This document shows positions 3,899 through 5,269 of a stretch of 5,269 bases of DNA, piece after piece; the first letter of the stretch is position 1; each line of letters begins with the position of its first letter. The notes beneath the pieces were generated by a model. It saw only the letters and a program-made list of their open reading frames with translations. It was not told the DNA's origin and did no database searches. Location: the NCBI GenBank assembly GCA_031285645.1, contig JAITVU010000152.1:1-5269 (forward strand), written 5' to 3'. Made by a program: the position numbers and the translations under genes. Origin of the DNA: Oscillospiraceae bacterium. Its GTDB lineage: Bacteria; Bacillota; Clostridia; Oscillospirales; Ruminococcaceae.

Positions 3899-5269
3899 AT
3901 GCGGGATCGAACAAAGCGGCACAAGCCCTTTTCCTTTCAGCGGGTACCGAAAGAGCACGCCGCCCTTTTCAGGGAAAAGCGCCTGGATACAAACATAAAG
4001 AGGATGTATGTTTTTTCTGTTTACATCGTCGCGCTCCAAATAACCCTCAACGTCATCAACATCCTTAAACCCAGCGACAGCAAAAACAGCGACATCATGA
4101 TTTATGTCGCGCTTTCCATGGCGACGCTCTTCATCGGCATTGGCTACTGGATTCTGTTTGGGATGGCAAAGCGTGGGAAAATCTCGGGCATGAAGACCAG
4201 AAACTTTTTGGTCCAGAGCCTGTTATATCTTTATATTATCATCCAGCTGATCTTTTGCACACTGAATATTGTGTCGACAGGCGGGGTCAACAGCTATATT
4301 ATCGCGATTCTCATTATGGGCATGGTGCCGATTACAAGGCCCCTGCAAAGTGTGCTGAGCGTACTCGCGTGCTTTTTCTATGTCGTATTGGCAAGTTATA
4401 TGACGCGCAATGTAGCCCGGACATGGGATTCGATCCTGTTGACGGACACATGGACGAATCTGATTATCATTACGGGACTGACGATTTGCGTCTCCGTATT
4501 TATGTATGATATGTATGTCTCCAATTTTGTGCAAAGCGTTGAGTTGGAGGATACGGTGCGCGTGCGCACGCAGGAACTTGAAAGGCAAACGGCCGCCGCG
4601 CAGGTCGCCTCCAAGGCGAAGAGCGAATTTCTCGCGCGCATGAGCCATGAAATACGCACGCCGCTCAACGCCATTATCGGCATGACGGCGGTTGCCAGGC
4701 GCTCGGCGGACGAAGAAAAGACGGTGCCCGCGCTCGACGAGATCACACTGGCGTCGACGCACTTGCAGGATATCCTCAACGATGTATTGGACATGTCCAA
4801 CATTGAGGCGGGCCGGTTTGCGATGAATCCGTCGGCTTTTGCGCTCGGCGACGCGCTCGGCGAGACGGCCGATATGGCGCGTATGCGCTGCCTCGAAAAG
4901 GGCGTCCACTTTTCAGCCGATATTGCCGGCGTGTCGGGTGTGCGGATCATGAGTGACCGGCAGCGCCTCAAGCAGGCGCTGCACAATCTTTTAAGCAATG
5001 CCGTCAAATTCACACCCCAGGGCGGGGAGGTGGATTTTTCCGCGCGCCCGGACGAGGAAAATTCTGAACGGATCGCGGTTACGTTTACGGTGGCCGACAC
5101 CGGCATCGGCATGACAACCGGACAGGTATCGAGGCTGTTCGCGGCGTTTGAGCAGGCGGACAGCAGCATCGCGACGCGATTTGGCGGCGCGGGCCTGGGG
5201 CTTGCCATCGCGCAGAGCCTGATTGGCATGATGGGCGGGACCATTTCGGTGCGCAGCAGACTCGGCGAG
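3899..5269 (+). CDS. Membrane sensor histidine kinase, incomplete at 3' end (first 457 aa)
   Basis: The ATG at 3899 has AGGAG (3888-3892) six bases upstream, and the frame stays open to the window end. Such kinases autophosphorylate a histidine in response to a signal and pass the phosphate to a receiver domain. A basic cytoplasmic N terminus (1-35) is followed by about six hydrophobic helices (roughly 36-56, 65-88, 103-125, 131-147, 150-168, 186-207), with no large extracellular domain. A probable coiled coil (212-245) leads into the HisKA dimer domain, with the H-box FLARMSHEIRTPLNAIIGM and phospho-acceptor H250. The HATPase_c domain has the N-box NLLSNAVKFTP (N367), G1 DTGIGM (400-405), F-box FAAFEQADSS (414-423) and G2 FGGAGLGLAI (428-437). 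In G2 the usual Thr before GLGL is Ala, while the glycines are kept. The HisKA/HATPase style is that of hybrid kinases, so receiver or Hpt domains may follow outside the window. The input signal is unknown. It is transcribed divergently from rnz. Confidence 0.93.
   Translation, partial: MRDRTKRHKPFSFQRVPKEHAALFREKRLDTNIKRMYVFSVYIVALQITLNVINILKPSDSKNSDIMIYVALSMATLFIGIGYWILFGMAKRGKISGMKTRNFLVQSLLYLYIIIQLIFCTLNIVSTGGVNSYIIAILIMGMVPITRPLQSVLSVLACFFYVVLASYMTRNVARTWDSILLTDTWTNLIIITGLTICVSVFMYDMYVSNFVQSVELEDTVRVRTQELERQTAAAQVASKAKSEFLARMSHEIRTPLNAIIGMTAVARRSADEEKTVPALDEITLASTHLQDILNDVLDMSNIEAGRFAMNPSAFALGDALGETADMARMRCLEKGVHFSADIAGVSGVRIMSDRQRLKQALHNLLSNAVKFTPQGGEVDFSARPDEENSERIAVTFTVADTGIGMTTGQVSRLFAAFEQADSSIATRFGGAGLGLAIAQSLIGMMGGTISVRSRLGE

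Noticed and set aside
4396..5244. Open frame of 282 codons on the minus strand opposite the kinase
   Set aside because: It lies exactly antisense to the conserved HisKA and HATPase_c domains, its translation is Ser/Ala/Arg-rich without family motifs, and GC-rich codon use on the plus strand explains the open frame. The same applies to the minus-strand frame at 4223-4909.

Overview
The window looks like a chromosomal segment from a moderately GC-rich member of the Bacillota, probably a Clostridia-type genome. This is inferred from strong purine-rich Shine-Dalgarno sites (GGAGG, AGGAG), TATAAT-like promoters, a U-tailed intrinsic terminator, and the gene families present. The genus cannot be named from the sequence. 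Genes are mostly GC-rich, whereas one small gene and several intergenic stretches are clearly AT-richer.

Layout. Positions 1-176 hold the C-terminal end of a BirA-type biotin ligase on the plus strand, closed by a near-perfect intrinsic terminator at 218-250. Positions 251-886 contain no convincing gene. This stretch holds several inverted repeats that look like dispersed intergenic repeat DNA, then a good extended -10 promoter (704-732) and a roughly 150-nt possible leader. Next come two plus-strand genes: a 64-residue two-helix membrane protein of unknown function (887-1081) and an Sfp-type 4'-phosphopantetheinyl transferase (1185-1844). Facing them on the minus strand is a two-gene unit, ribonuclease Z (2666-3571) followed by a GNAT-fold acetyltransferase (1872-2639). 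A divergent regulatory region (3572-3898) separates rnz from a plus-strand membrane histidine kinase (3899 to the window end, incomplete). This region carries one promoter candidate in each direction, a 9-bp-arm inverted repeat between them, and a series of three hairpins in the kinase leader.

How the genes relate. Most are independent housekeeping or accessory functions: biotin attachment to carboxylases, carrier-protein activation, tRNA 3' processing, and acetyl transfer. BirA and the phosphopantetheinyl transferase both install a prosthetic group, and both kinds of cofactor are used in fatty acid synthesis, but the two genes are separated by a terminator and a long intergenic region. No carrier protein, NRPS or PKS gene is visible. 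The kinase is the only signalling gene, and its partner or receiver domain lies beyond the window.

I see no convincing undescribed multi-gene system. The parts most worth a second look are the structured kinase leader and its divergent control region, the repeat-rich intergenic DNA at 251-600, and the AT-rich small membrane protein next to the transferase. Three translation starts are placed downstream of the longest possible ORF start on Shine-Dalgarno evidence: the transferase, the acetyltransferase and rnz.
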